From Purpureocillium takamizusanense (taxonomy: Eukaryota > Ascomycota > Sordariomycetes > Hypocreales > Ophiocordycipitaceae): a DNA stretch of 64,000 bases. The stretch covers positions 868,001 to 932,000 of the forward strand of contig NC_063070.1 of NCBI RefSeq assembly GCF_022605165.1, in the 5' to 3' direction. The notes under the pieces were generated by a model. It made no database searches and was not told the DNA's origin. It was given only the letters and a program-made list of their open reading frames with translations. A program made the position numbers and the translations under genes. Below are positions 21,845 through 33,111 of the stretch, one piece after another (the stretch's first letter is position 1; each line of letters starts with the position of its first letter).

Positions 21845-24109
21845 GACTGCTCAACGGATAGAGCGAGGGCCCGGGCTCAGGTGGAGGCAACCAATCCGAC
21901 AGGCAGGTGAATGGGAGTTGCGAGGGTTCGTGGAGCTGTCAAGGTCGCTGTCATGGCCAATACCGAGACAGGACCTGGTTGGTTTGGCGTTGGGCTTGAG
22001 AGTCTCGCGATACAGTAGCGGGCGAAAGTTTGCTGCGTCACTGACGGGCTGTGTTACGTCGTTGAAGCCTCCAGCGTCATGCACCAATGACCGCGAAGGA
22101 GCGCTGGGGCTCATCTCACCAACACACTGCAGCGACTTCCAGGGCTCGCTCCATCCACAGCGCCATCCCAGGTGGGGGGCTTGAGCCGAGGATTGGCCGG
22201 ACGGAGGGTTGCACTGAGGTTGCGCACCAAAGCAGCTCCTTCCTCATGGGCCTTGGCCTGCCACTAGCTCGGTAATAAGCAGCAGTGCAGTGGGGAGCAA
22301 ACGTGGTTGGGCGGGGGCTCCCATCTCCCTGGAAATCCCCTCCAATTTTCCCCATCCATCCCAATAAATGCCGATCGCGGTATACCGACAACGGGGTCTA
22401 GTGATGTGCTCTCGGCATCGCAGTATTTACATACATACGTTGGTACCAGACAACAGACGCCCGCTCGCGCCTCTCGTTGTTCTCGATCAATCTTCGTCGT
22501 CGACTGTCTTTTCAGCTTGCCGCCGCGTCCAAGATGGGCGCCTCCTCGATAGCTCGCACTCATCGGGCTTGATCCCCTCCCTCTCCCCCCTTGCGCCGCC
22601 AACAATGTTTGCCCTCGATGCGGGCCACAGCATTGGGGCACCCTTTGACGGCCCTGGGCAGCTCGGTTGATGGACTGATTGTCCCGGTCATATGATGGTT
22701 CGTTCTGCAGCGGAGATCGACAAGGCGCTGAAGGATACTTGGCAGCTCGACGACGGGACGGCCGGGCTTCCAGACTCGACGGACCGCGGCCACGAGGATC
22801 ATCGGAAAGCCAACAGCCACGCACGCCCACGACCGCAGACACGCCGTGGAGGCGTGGGCGTTGCCAGCGCCACACGCATCGCTGGCGCTCGGCTTTCGTC
22901 GCCACGGCCTGCATGCCTCGTGGCGGGCGTCGCCACACGGACCAACAAAGCGACGCTGGCTGCTCGTCAATGACTCAATAGTCCACCGCATCGCATTGTC
23001 CGCACCGGACAGCGCCTTCGGTCAGGCCTACCGTCTGGTCTCAGCTGCAAGCTCCCTGGGGCGTGATGAAGCACCCTTGGCCGGTTACGCAGCTGTCAGC
23101 TCTGCAGCGCGCCGACGGTTGGGTTGGGCTGGCCTGGCCTGCACGGGTTCAATACCGACAAGGCTATCAGCTGCATGGCGCTGCACTCGTCGTCATGCTG
23201 GCCGCCCGCCCGCCCGCCCCCTTTCTTCCCCAGACGGCCGCTTACGCCCGGTGGACTTGGCGGCCGGCTGCTTCCGTCGATGGTCCTCGCCGGCAGTTCA
23301 AAGGCGAATGAATATCGGCCCAACTTTGTTGGTTCCTCACGACAATAACACAGGGATTGGCGGCAAGCGCCAATGAGTTCCGGGCATGGCGTGTTGCTGG
23401 TGTGGCTTGAAAGCCCTCCACGGCTCCCCGGCCTACGACGAACCACCGCCCAACACCATGGCGCCTGTCGCGTCCAACTTGGGATCATCGTAACCATAAC
23501 TACATGCGTACACAGTTGGCTACCTACCGTATTCGTGTCGTGCTCCCATGTGCGACATATTGCCCGCCTGCTGTGCAACGTCGTGCGGCTCGGCTGGTCA
23601 CCGTCTCCGGGCGTCGCCTCCTATCCTCGAGTTCGACAAGTGTGCATGTATGGCCGGCTGCATCGCAGGAATCGCCCGGCGCCCGGCTGACGTTGGCAGC
23701 ACTTGGCGACTGCCTTGCCCAGGTAGCCACTTTCTTTGGCTTCCCAGGCAAGATGGCATCTATCCATGGGATGGAAGCGGTCCAACCAAGCCGCCTCGTC
23801 GAGGGCGGTGGCGTTGAAAGAGTCCCGTGCTGATGTTGGCTCGAATCCACAAAGGCTCCTTGGGGGGGTGACCTGCCTCGCCAGCCATACTGTATACGCA
23901 GCATGCGTGCAGTAACGTTTCCTGCGGAGAGAGGCTATAACACTGCTGCCAACCCCATGCTTGTGGAGAAATATACACAGACCTGTTGTCGCGCCTCAAA
24001 ACCCGTGCCCCCCCTTTGTCCCTCTCGTCGCTGGCCCCGTTGTGGTGTTCATGTCGTGCGACGGCCGCTTATGTCTCCTCACTCTGCGCGACCGTAGAGC
24101 CAGCCCATC
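21845..24109. other. Long intergenic region, Ski3 to transporter
   Basis: 2.26 kb between the divergent starts of Ski3 and the transporter. I see no coding region with family motifs, sensible codon use and splice signals. A GCCC-unit run lies near 23201-23220, and A/T-rich TATA-like strings occur near 23936 and 23969, within 175 bases of the transporter ATG. It probably combines two promoters with unannotated leader or non-coding transcript sequence. Confidence 0.4.
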
Positions 24110-27083
24110 ATGCCAGCCATGCAGCGCAGGTTCCAGGATCGGCTCGCCGCCCAGGTCCAGACCAGAAAGACCAACGATGGCGCCGTCATCGAGAACCCAC
24201 TGGGTATGGCGAGCTTTCTTTGTCCAGAGACGGCGCGTACGGCGCGGGAGGGTGGTTTGATCCGTTATACTGACACGGCGCGCAGCGTACATGACGGACC
24301 AGGAGCTGGAAGAGGATGTCAAGGAATTCGCCGAGAGGAAGCTGCCGATGGTTCCCTACGAGCAGATCTTGCGGGCCGCGAGGGTGGCCAAGGACATACG
24401 CATGTACGACGAAATCGCGCGACGGCCGGGCTTCGACACACGCAACAGGCTCCCCGTCATCCTCACCGACGAGGAGAAGACTGCGCTACGACGAGAACGA
24501 GACGTCACCTTTAGCGAACGAGGAATGTGGACCGTCATTGCTACGGTTTCTCTGGCAGCATTGTTGCAGGGTAGGTTTTTGTGTTATTGCGTTGAAGCGG
24601 CATCACATCGAACAGACCCGATTCTGACCGAGCGGAACCATCATATATATATAGGCTTTGTGCAGTCTTCATGGAACGGCGCCGCGTTGTATGACAACGA
24701 GTGGGGGCTCACGACGACCGAGGCCGACAACCGTAGCGAATCTGATGACTGGCGCCTCGGGGCAGCGAGTGCATCTCCATGGTTTGTCGCTGCCCTCGTC
24801 GGCTGTCCCCTATCCCTGCCCATAAATTACTGGTTCGGCAGGAGAGGTGGGATCAGCATCGCGGCGGCCCTGATCTTCTGTAGCTCGATTGGAGCCGTGT
24901 TTGCGAGGACGTGGATCGACTTGATGTGCGTGCGCATCATCAACGGGCTTGGTGAGACAACACTGGCGAAAAGGGCTGCTTGTTGGAAGTGCTTCAGCCA
25001 CTGACCGGCATAGGGATGGGTATCAAGGCTGTGAGCACCCCGATTCTGGCCTCGGAGACTGCTGTCGGCTTCTGGCGTGGCTCTGCGATCCTCGCGTGGC
25101 AGCTCTGGTGAGTACCAGATATGTGTGACGACCGGCGATGGCTTACACGAAGCTGACGATGTTCGGATCGCGTAGGGTCGCATTCGGCATCATGACGAGC
25201 TTCGGCTTCAACATGATCTTCACAACCGCATCGAGCCCTCGCATCGTCTTTGGCCTTATTAACGGGGCGCCCATGGTGCCCAGCCTAGCCCTCTTCATCA
25301 TGGCCGTCTGGGTCTGCCCCGAGTCACCCCGCTACCACCTCATGCGAGGGCCCAACTACAACGTCGAGAAGGCATACCGCATCCTGCAGCGCGTCCGAAA
25401 CACAGAGGTGGGCCCCGAGATGAACCTGCGTCTGTGCCTTTGATGTGACCGCGAGCATTGGGCACTGACATTCTGCTGCAGCTGCAAGCGCTGCGCGACC
25501 TGTATGTCGTGCATAAGGCGCTCGACCTCGAGAACGTCGGCTTCGGCGATTTGGACGACAACGCCGCGCTGTCACCGGGCTTCTTCTGGGTGATCCGAGA
25601 CTTTTTCACGCAGTACAAGCAGCTTTTCCAGCAGCGCCGGTTGTACAATGCGGTGATTTCGACGGGAACGGTCAATCTGGCACAGCAGCTCTGTGGAGGT
25701 GAGCAGAACGGCAGGCCCATGCAAGACTCGCAGACCGCAGACAAGCTAACGACTGATAGTCAACGTGTGCGCATTCTACTCTGGTTCGTTGCAGCCCAGT
25801 TGAAAAAGGCAAGCACCTCGATCGCTGACAGGTAGCAGGCACTCTGTTCAGCCGTGTCGGCAAACAGTCCATCCTGATTGAGATGGCGTACAGCCTTGGA
25901 TTTGGTCAGTAGACGCGATGCCGTGCCAATGCCGCACAAATAGCTGACTGAGATGTCCAAGGCGCGATCAACTGGCTTTTTGCGCTCCCTGCGATTAAGA
26001 GTATCGATACGCTCGGCCGAAGGAAGTGGCTATTGATGACGCTGCCGTGCATGGCCATAACCATGCTCGGGGCCGGACTGGCCGGGTTTATTGCGGACGA
26101 GAAGCTGCGCGTTGGAATCACTGCTCTCTTCTTATTCTGTGGGTTGATAGACCTTGGGCCGGTGCCCAGGATGCGGTGCTGACAGGATAGTGTTTGCCAT
26201 GGCGTACTCGCCGGGTCTAGGTCCCATTCCGTTTACGCTGGCCTCGGAGAGCTTCCCACTATCGCATCGAGAAGCGGTAGGTGGCTTTGCTTCGAATGAG
26301 ATGGATGGAACGTCGCTGACGATGGCAGGGAACCTCGTGGGCCATTTCCATCAATTTCTTCTTTGCAGCTATTCTCTCCTTGTTCTTCCCAAGGTGAGCA
26401 CCTCACCCATCCATCCTCACCAGCGTTAGAGGGTAAGGGGGTTCGCGTCAGACTGACAGGGCGACAGCGTCAACTCTGCCATCGGCCAGGCAGGCTCCCT
26501 GGGGCTGTTCGCCGCGCTCAACGTCCTGGCACTGGTGCTCGTGTTCCTGCTGGTGGAGGAGACGAAGCGGCGCAGCCTGGAAGACCTGGACCACATCTTT
26601 GCGGTGTCGAAGCGGGACTTTATGCGCTTCCAGGTGACGGAGATCCTGCCGTGGTTCCTGGGCAAGGTGCTGCTGCGCAACAAGACGAAGCGGCCGCAGC
26701 TATACAAGGACCTGATCTGGGGCTCATACGCGGGCGAGGGCGATACGCGGTCGCGCATCATGGACGAGCTGGACGGCGTGGAGACGGTGCGGTCCTACTC
26801 GGTCGCGCAGTCGCCCTGGAGCGAGGGCGGCCCCTCGCACATTGCCTTCGCCATGAGCCCCATCACGCCCGCGTCGACCGTAGACGTCGGGGGGCTGTTC
26901 GGACGGAACCCCAACGCCGTGGAGATTGGAGACAGCAGGCCCGCGCTGGCCAAGTTGGACTCGCCGCTCGGAAGCCACCCGCCCAGCTACCAGAACGAGG
27001 ATGCGGCCAACAACGCGTCGTCGGACAGCCCCGGCGCGGCTTACGAAAACGATTTGAAGTGCGAGTATCGCAAGGAACAGTGA
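24110..27083 (+). CDS. MFS sugar-porter-family transporter
   Basis: Plasma-membrane proton-coupled sugar or polyol transporter of the major facilitator superfamily; the substrate cannot be read from sequence. Twelve exons: 24110-24203, 24286-24570, 24655-24951, 25014-25107, 25176-25407, 25482-25698, 25760-25783, 25839-25904, 25962-26138, 26191-26276, 26329-26393 and 26468-27083, giving 750 residues. The cytosolic N-terminus (about 110 residues) is charged. Signatures are GFVQSSWNGAALYDNEW in helix 1, INYWFGRRGGI (the loop 2 RxGRR motif), VCPESPRYH after helix 6, QQLCGVNVCAFYSGTLF in helix 7, DTLGRRKW and the modified PETKG motif EETKRRSLEDLD. A long cytosolic tail of about 150 residues follows. 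Exon 7 is only 24 bases. The 61-base-scale introns are all short; several splice sites were fixed by the helix sequences. Confidence 0.85.
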
Positions 27084-28016
27084 AGTGAAGGGAGAGCGAC
27101 GACGGCGGGGGACGGGGACGGAGATGGGATAGCAGAGGTTGAGGTTGATGGGGGGCATAAGTCGTAATCGGTGGATTGATGGGGTCGAGCCCCTTCTTTG
27201 TACTACGTAAACCTGAGACGTATATATCCTTGCCATGCACGCGCATCGTAGATCGAAAGTGCGGTCCAACGTCTAGGCGGCCAATCCCGCGCGCCGCGAC
27301 GCATGATGCTTCCTTTCTGGGCGAAAAGGGCGAGGTGGAGTCTGGTGGGCTCCTACACGCACACCAACTCCGACTCAGCCTGCGTGCCGTGGGGGGGAGG
27401 CACAGCGCAGCGAGGCTTTTGATCAATCCTACCTACCCCAGGTGATCGGTGGACGATGATGAATGGATGGCTGCATGAGGTCCCCGTGATTTGCGGTAGC
27501 AGCAACCCGAGTCCGAGACGTGTGTGCTGTCGCTGGCTGGCGCGGCGGCCAGTGTAAGCGGGTAACGGGGCGAGCGGTGTCACCTGGGTAAGTATAAAAG
27601 GGTGGGTAGAGGATGGATGGAAAGCATCATCATTCATCCAGATTGGGGAGCAGAGAGCCTTAGTAGACTGGAACGCTGGACGGCGCTTCTGTCGTTGTTC
27701 TCTTTCAGTGGCGGCTCCTACCTGTTGTTGCCCACTGCGTCATTGGAGATACACCTTGGAAGGGAACCCGCCCGCCCCTACGTCACCACTAATTAACGGG
27801 CTGGAGCCGCCTGCAGTGCCCATTCGAGTTACCAGGGGTTCGCCAAAGCTCCCACCGCCAATTTAGACGACGACCGCCCCTCAACCTCCAACCTCCAACA
27901 TCCAACCTTCAACCTCCAACTCCAACTCCAGAGCTACGGCGTGTCCATCACCCTCGACACCTCCGGCCCCCTTTCCCCCGCTGCCACGTCGCTGGGCCGG
28001 CCCACAGACGAACATC
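27084..28016. promoter_or_regulatory. Promoter region of the GH5 gene
   Basis: 933 bases. A TATAAAAG string at 27593-27600 is the best TATA-like element on the plus strand, about 420 bases before the ATG. A CAACCTC-type repeat at 27881-27930 lies in the likely leader. No gene is supported. Confidence 0.4.
27881..27930. repeat. C/A-rich short tandem motif in GH5 leader
   Basis: About seven degenerate copies of a 6-8 base CCAAC(C)T motif, 87-136 bases before the GH5 start. One strand is almost free of G. Confidence 0.7.
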
Positions 28017-30326
28017 ATGGCGTCCTTCCGCCTGACCATCGAGGACGGCCAGTTCCGCGACAGCCACGGCCGCCAGGTCGTCCTGCGTGGCATCAACGTC
28101 GCCGGCGACGCCAAGCTGCCCAGCGAGCCCGACCAGCCCTCGCACGTCGGCGACGACTTCTTCGACGGCGACAACGTCACCTTTCATAAGCGGCCGTTTT
28201 CCAAAGACGATGCGCCCACGCACTTTGCCAGGCTGCGCCGCTACGGCTTCAACACCATCCGCTACGTCTTCACCTGGGAGGCCATCGAGGCGGCGGGCCC
28301 TGGCATCTACGACGAGGCGTGGATCCAGCACACCATCGACGTCCTGCGCGTCGCAAAGTCGTACGGCTTCTACGTCTTCATGGATCCGCACCAGGACGTC
28401 TGGTCGCGCTTCACCGGCGGCTCCGGCGCCCCCATGTGGACCATCTACGCCTGCGGCATGAACCCCCAGAGCTTTGCCGCCACCGAGGCCGCCCTTGTCC
28501 AGAACACGTATCCCGACCCCGACACGTTCCCCAAGATGATTTGGTCTACAAACTACTTCCGCCTCGCCGCCGGTACCATGTTCACAATGTTCTTTGCCGG
28601 CAAGGACTTTGCGCCCAATTGCGTCATCGACGGCGTCAACATCCAGGACTACCTCCAGAGCCACTTCGTCGACGCATGCGGCCAGCTCGCCAAGCGCATA
28701 CACGAGGCCGGCGACCTCGAGGGCACTGTCGTCATGGGGTGGGAGAGCATGAACGAGCCGAACCGCGGCATGATCGGCTATGTCGACCTGAGCGTCATCC
28801 CCAAGGAACACCCGCTGAAGAAGGGCACATGCCCCACCATGTGGCAGACGTTCCTCACCGGCATGGGCAGGGCCTGCGAGATCGACACTTGGGAAATGGG
28901 CGGCTTGGGCCCGTACAAGACGGGCACCACGCTCATCGACCCCCACGGCGAGATTGCATGGCTTCCCGAGGGCTACGACGACTCCAAGTACGGCTGGAAG
29001 CGTGACCCCGCCTGGAGGCTCGGCGAGTGCGTATGGGCGCAGCACGGTGTATGGGATCCCGAGACGGATACGTTGCTGAGAAAGGACTATTTTCAAAAGA
29101 ACCCGCAAACCGGAAAGGCCATCGACTACCCCGAGTTCAACAACACGTACTTTATGGACTTTTACAGGAGGTACCGCGACACGTGTCGCAAGCACCACAA
29201 GGATTGCATCATGCTCTTGCAGTACCCGACGCTGGAGCTGCCGCCTCAGATCAAGGGCACCGCAGATGACGAGCCGCTGATGGCGTTTACGCCGCACTTT
29301 TACGACGGCATCACTCTCATGACGAAGCATTGGAACAGCACATGGAACGTCGACGTTGTTGGTGTGCTCCGGGGAAAGTACCTGCATCCTGCCTTTGCCA
29401 TCAAAATTGGCGAGACTGCCATTCGCAATTGTCTCAAGGACCAGCTGGCCACGCTGCGACAGGAAGGCATCGACCGGACCGGCAAACACCCCTGCATACT
29501 GACCGAGTTTGGCATCCCGTACGACATGGATGACAAGAAGGCATACAAGACGGGCGACTACACGAGTCAGTCGGCGGCACTCGATGCCAACTACTTTGGC
29601 GTCGAGGGCTCGCAAATAGAAGGACACTGCCTGTGGGTGTACAACACCAACAACGACCACGAGCGCGGCGACCAGTGGAACGGCGAAGACCTGTCCATCT
29701 TGTCCCTCGACGATAAGCTCCCGCCGCTGTCGTTCCTCCCCAAGACCTCCCTGCCAAACCAGTCGGCCACGAGCCTCTTGAAGCTCTCCGCCATGAATAG
29801 GGAAGGCGGCGGCGACGATGAGGCCGTCACCCCAGGCAATCTCCAGCGGACGCTCACCAATCCATCCATCAGCTCCACGCCCTCGCTCAAGGACCCCGAG
29901 CTGACCAACGCTCCCGGTTACCGCGCCGCCGAGGCATTCATCCGGCCCACCCCCACGGTCGTCTCCGGCGACGTCCTCGCCACGGGCTTTGACCTGCGCA
30001 AGTGCACCTACAGCCTCAAAGTTAAGGCCGCCAAGCCCGCCGACAACGACGCGCCGACGGTGGTGTTCCTGCCCGAATTCCACTTCCCCAAGGACCAGGC
30101 CGAGGTGACCGTCTCGGCGGGCAAGTGGGAGCTCAGCGCCGACGAGGACGAGGGCCCGCTGCTGCAGTGGCTGCGCTGGTGGCACCCGGAGGGCGAGCAC
30201 ACGCTCAACGTGCGCGGCGTGGTTAGGAAGCACAACGTCCCCGAAGGCTCGGCCGAGGAGGCCGGGTACCTGGAGCAGTGCCAGGAGGGGTACGGGTTCA
30301 ACTTTGGGAGCTGCTCCGTCATGTGA
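28017..30326 (+). CDS. GH5 (steryl/glucosylceramide) beta-glucosidase-like enzyme
   Basis: Intronless, 769 residues. The sequence matches the GH5_12-type fungal enzymes (Egh1/EGCrP2/SglA type) that hydrolyse the glucose from ergosteryl-beta-glucoside or glucosylceramide inside the cell. The start MASFRLTIEDGQFRDSHGRQ has no signal peptide and leads directly into VVLRGINVAGDAK. The barrel shows NTIRYVFTWEAIE, FMDPHQDVWSRFTGG, the acid/base in GWESMNEPNRG (Glu about 247) and the nucleophile in ILTEFGIPYD (Glu about 497), then GHCLWVYNTNNDHERGDQWN. A C-terminal beta-sandwich-like region follows (about 640-760). The last four residues are CSVM, a CaaX-type prenylation signal. Length equals the family norm of about 760. 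Exact lipid preference is not decidable here. Confidence 0.87.
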   Translation: MASFRLTIEDGQFRDSHGRQVVLRGINVAGDAKLPSEPDQPSHVGDDFFDGDNVTFHKRPFSKDDAPTHFARLRRYGFNTIRYVFTWEAIEAAGPGIYDEAWIQHTIDVLRVAKSYGFYVFMDPHQDVWSRFTGGSGAPMWTIYACGMNPQSFAATEAALVQNTYPDPDTFPKMIWSTNYFRLAAGTMFTMFFAGKDFAPNCVIDGVNIQDYLQSHFVDACGQLAKRIHEAGDLEGTVVMGWESMNEPNRGMIGYVDLSVIPKEHPLKKGTCPTMWQTFLTGMGRACEIDTWEMGGLGPYKTGTTLIDPHGEIAWLPEGYDDSKYGWKRDPAWRLGECVWAQHGVWDPETDTLLRKDYFQKNPQTGKAIDYPEFNNTYFMDFYRRYRDTCRKHHKDCIMLLQYPTLELPPQIKGTADDEPLMAFTPHFYDGITLMTKHWNSTWNVDVVGVLRGKYLHPAFAIKIGETAIRNCLKDQLATLRQEGIDRTGKHPCILTEFGIPYDMDDKKAYKTGDYTSQSAALDANYFGVEGSQIEGHCLWVYNTNNDHERGDQWNGEDLSILSLDDKLPPLSFLPKTSLPNQSATSLLKLSAMNREGGGDDEAVTPGNLQRTLTNPSISSTPSLKDPELTNAPGYRAAEAFIRPTPTVVSGDVLATGFDLRKCTYSLKVKAAKPADNDAPTVVFLPEFHFPKDQAEVTVSAGKWELSADEDEGPLLQWLRWWHPEGEHTLNVRGVVRKHNVPEGSAEEAGYLEQCQEGYGFNFGSCSVM

Positions 30327-31053
30327 GGCACTGCCTGCCCCGCTTTGTCTCGCCTCGTCTTGTCTCGTCTCGTTGTTCCCATGCCCCCATGTCTCTGCCG
30401 GAAGGAGGTGGATGTATGGTTCTTTTGCCAGCGTTGTTTTTTTGCGAGGGTTTCTCCGCCGGTGGGACTCTTTGAGGCACGGAGTTTTGGGCGACGTGCT
30501 TCCGCATACACTGTTTCAAGCATTGACGCAGCAGGGCCGAAGTAGGGTCATGGAACATGTAAAGTTCGCATAAAGGAATGCTTTAGATATCTCTTCCTTC
30601 TTTTGTAGTAAGGAGCTCCCGCGTGAAGCCACACTCCCTCCCTCACGTCAAGGTTATTTATCCCTCACGATACGCCCCTGCTTTTTGCCCGCTGTCCCTG
30701 TCCTCATGACCGACGGTGTTACACTATGCCCCTCTCCCATTCCCCATTCTCTCTCTGTCAATGAATACTAGACCTGCTCTCCATTTCCAGCCAATCTGGA
30801 GCATGTGACGGAAAGCTTTCCTTGGATCACGCCACCTCGCTGTAAACATCGATAGGCCCCGAGCCAGACAGCCAGACAGCCAGCCGAGCTCTTTCTGATG
30901 CATGGGGCGCGGGCGCGCAGCAAACGACAAGCCCATCCCGGCCCTGTCCTGCCCCTTTTCTAATCTGCGAGCGCAGCAAACAGGGCGCAGGCGCAGGCGC
31001 AGGCAGGCACTTCAATTTACCCCCCTGGTTAATTACAAGTTTGATAAGTCAAC
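30327..31053. other. Convergent 3' flanks with short tandem repeats
   Basis: 727 bases between the GH5 and F-box/ankyrin stops. It holds a TCTCG-rich stretch near 30349-30373, GCCAGACA repeats at 30863-30883 and three GCGCAG units at 30985-31002. No gene is visible. Confidence 0.5.
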
Positions 31054-33111
31054 TTAGTACTCGCCATTTTGCCTGTCCCTCTCGTCCATGAGGTACAGGC
31101 GCAGGTCCTTGTGGAAGTCGAGCCCCTCGTCGCGGAGGCGCTGCACGACCGTCTTGCCGTCCGAGTCGCGCGCCGAGAGGGGCACGCCGCGCTCGGCGAA
31201 GAGGCGCGCGTCCTTGAGAGCGAGCGACGGGCGCGTGTAGCCGCCGCACCTGAGCTTGCGGACGAGCAGGTGGAGGTACGTCTCGCGGGTCTCCTCGGTC
31301 ACGTACGCCGGGTCAAAGGATAGGGTGTCGCGGATGGGGTGCCAGAGGGGGTGGGTGCCCTGCTGTTCCTCCTGCTGGAAGATGGTGGCGACGAGGACGG
31401 ACGCGTTGGTAGGGGGACGGAGGCGTCCGCTTATGGCGTACCACAGCTTGGTGTCGGCCCGCTGCACGATGCGCAGGTACGTCGCGTCGATGAAGTCCTG
31501 GGAGAGGAACTCGCCGCACTGGGCGAATACGTCGATGTCGACGGTGCGCAGGGGCTGGTAGTCGAGCCAGGCCTGGAAGACGTTCTCGGCATCGTTGGGG
31601 GGCACGCGGGCGCCCAGCTCGAGGAGGGTCTTGAAGTAGCCCTTGATGGATGGCCAGATCTGTGTCGTGTGAAGGCTGGTGCCGTAAGTGCGCAACACTA
31701 GATCGCTTAGGATCGTGCTGCTGGTGTAGGTCCGCTCGTTGACGTCCCCGCCCAGGTTGACGAGGAAGGCGAGAAGCCTCTCGGACGACGAGTCAAAGCT
31801 GGGTATCGGACTCAGCATCGAGCTGCTAATCTTCTCGTCCAGGCGGTGGATGATGGTCCTGCCTGAAAATCCGCGGTCGTTGATGCGCGCGCCATGCTTG
31901 ATCAGCATCTCCATGACCGCCTCCACGTCCTTGATGTGGCGGTTGTCCCAGGAGTAATGGTCGACGCGCAGCGTGCACATGAGGGGCGTGTCGGCGTGCC
32001 CTGCGCGTGAGACGGCGTTGGGATCCGCGCCGGCCTCGAGGAGATGGGTGATATAGGAGCGCTTTGGGATTCGCGTGTTCGGCATGAAGGACTGACAACG
32101 TCGCCTTATGGCCTCATGCAGCGGCGTGCACCCCAGGATCGTCGCGGCGTTTACGTTGGCCCCGTGGTCCAGGAGCTGGTTGAACCCCGCCTCATTGTCC
32201 CGCTGGATTGCGATGTGGAGGGGCGTCCAGTAATTTGTGCCCAGCCCGATTTCCAGATGGTTCGGATACGCTTTGAAGAGGCGGAGATGCAGCTTCATGG
32301 GAGTCGTGAAGGCCTGTTCTTGGTTACTGACTGGCGCTTTGCGCCTCCCTCTGACTTTCGTGACTGGCTTGACGCTCTCGGCGTTGAATTCCTCGGACGA
32401 CAAGGCCGATATAACATGGAAGACGGTAATAGGTGGATGGCTGAGGATCGCCGGCGCCTTGCAGTGGACGAGGGCTTCGACCACGTCGTAGTGCTTGAGC
32501 AAGAGCGGCGCCATGAGCGGTAGCCATTGTGCGCCCCGGATCGCACCGAACACCCTGCTTCCAAGGCGGCGGGCCTCATCGCCGGCATACTGCACCGCGT
32601 CCGTGATTCTGATACCCCTGCTTCGGAATGCGTGGATTCCAATGCTCATGGCATCGAGGCTTGCATGGTATCGCAACAGCCTCATCACTACCGGCAGCCG
32701 CCCTTTGGCCGCGGCGAAATGCAGGGCCGTGGCAAACGACCCGTCCACATTGTAGTACCTGGCATTCACCTTTTGTTTTGCAAACGCATTCCTTTCGGCA
32801 TCGCTGTGGTACGGCTCTTGGCCCTGCTCCATGAACCGCCGGAGCACCGAGCACTGCATCTCGTAGCGTCCGGTCGGGTCGTCCTGGCCACCGAGCGCGG
32901 CCCAGAGTATCGCGGACGGTGCATCGCTCGCTATGTCTTTATTGAACATCTCGTACTGGGAGATCTCGCGCCAGGATGAATGGACGAGGCAAACCGAGCC
33001 CAGTTCTTTCGGCGTCAGGTCGGACATGATGAGCAGCTTGACTTCGGCGGGGACGGTGATGAGCGGCGACGGCGGGGGCCTGCTGCGTATTGGGTGCCGA
33101 GACATGGTCAT
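31054..33111 (-). CDS. F-box and ankyrin-repeat protein
   Basis: Single-exon gene of 685 residues from the ATG at 33111; an in-frame upstream extension to 33336 is possible but looks like leader. Residues about 15-60 (LITVPAEVKLLIMSDLTPKELGSVCLVHSSWREIS) form an F-box, the Skp1-binding motif of SCF ubiquitin ligases. At least four ankyrin-type units follow: TALHFAAAKGRLPVVMRLLRY, TPLHIAIQRDNEAGFNQLLDHGANVN, TPLHEAIRRR with THLLEAGADPN, and VEAVMEMLIKHGARIN. The remainder is degenerate repeat or unique sequence ending in charged residues. Such proteins expand lineage-specifically in Pezizomycotina; the target is unknown. The F-box and ankyrin calls are from visible motifs and are secure, while substrate recruitment for ubiquitination is inference from the architecture. 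Confidence 0.8.
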   Translation of the reverse strand: MTMSRHPIRSRPPPSPLITVPAEVKLLIMSDLTPKELGSVCLVHSSWREISQYEMFNKDIASDAPSAILWAALGGQDDPTGRYEMQCSVLRRFMEQGQEPYHSDAERNAFAKQKVNARYYNVDGSFATALHFAAAKGRLPVVMRLLRYHASLDAMSIGIHAFRSRGIRITDAVQYAGDEARRLGSRVFGAIRGAQWLPLMAPLLLKHYDVVEALVHCKAPAILSHPPITVFHVISALSSEEFNAESVKPVTKVRGRRKAPVSNQEQAFTTPMKLHLRLFKAYPNHLEIGLGTNYWTPLHIAIQRDNEAGFNQLLDHGANVNAATILGCTPLHEAIRRRCQSFMPNTRIPKRSYITHLLEAGADPNAVSRAGHADTPLMCTLRVDHYSWDNRHIKDVEAVMEMLIKHGARINDRGFSGRTIIHRLDEKISSSMLSPIPSFDSSSERLLAFLVNLGGDVNERTYTSSTILSDLVLRTYGTSLHTTQIWPSIKGYFKTLLELGARVPPNDAENVFQAWLDYQPLRTVDIDVFAQCGEFLSQDFIDATYLRIVQRADTKLWYAISGRLRPPTNASVLVATIFQQEEQQGTHPLWHPIRDTLSFDPAYVTEETRETYLHLLVRKLRCGGYTRPSLALKDARLFAERGVPLSARDSDGKTVVQRLRDEGLDFHKDLRLYLMDERDRQNGEY

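Noticed and set aside
22264..22938. 224-codon open frame on the minus strand in the Ski3-transporter gap
   Set aside because: Arg/Gly/Pro-biased translation with overlapping open frames on both strands, as expected from GC-rich non-coding DNA. No motif or splice support.
23141..23165. GGTTCAATACC string resembling a tRNA B box
   Set aside because: The flanking bases cannot form a T-arm stem and no A box or acceptor stem is found upstream.
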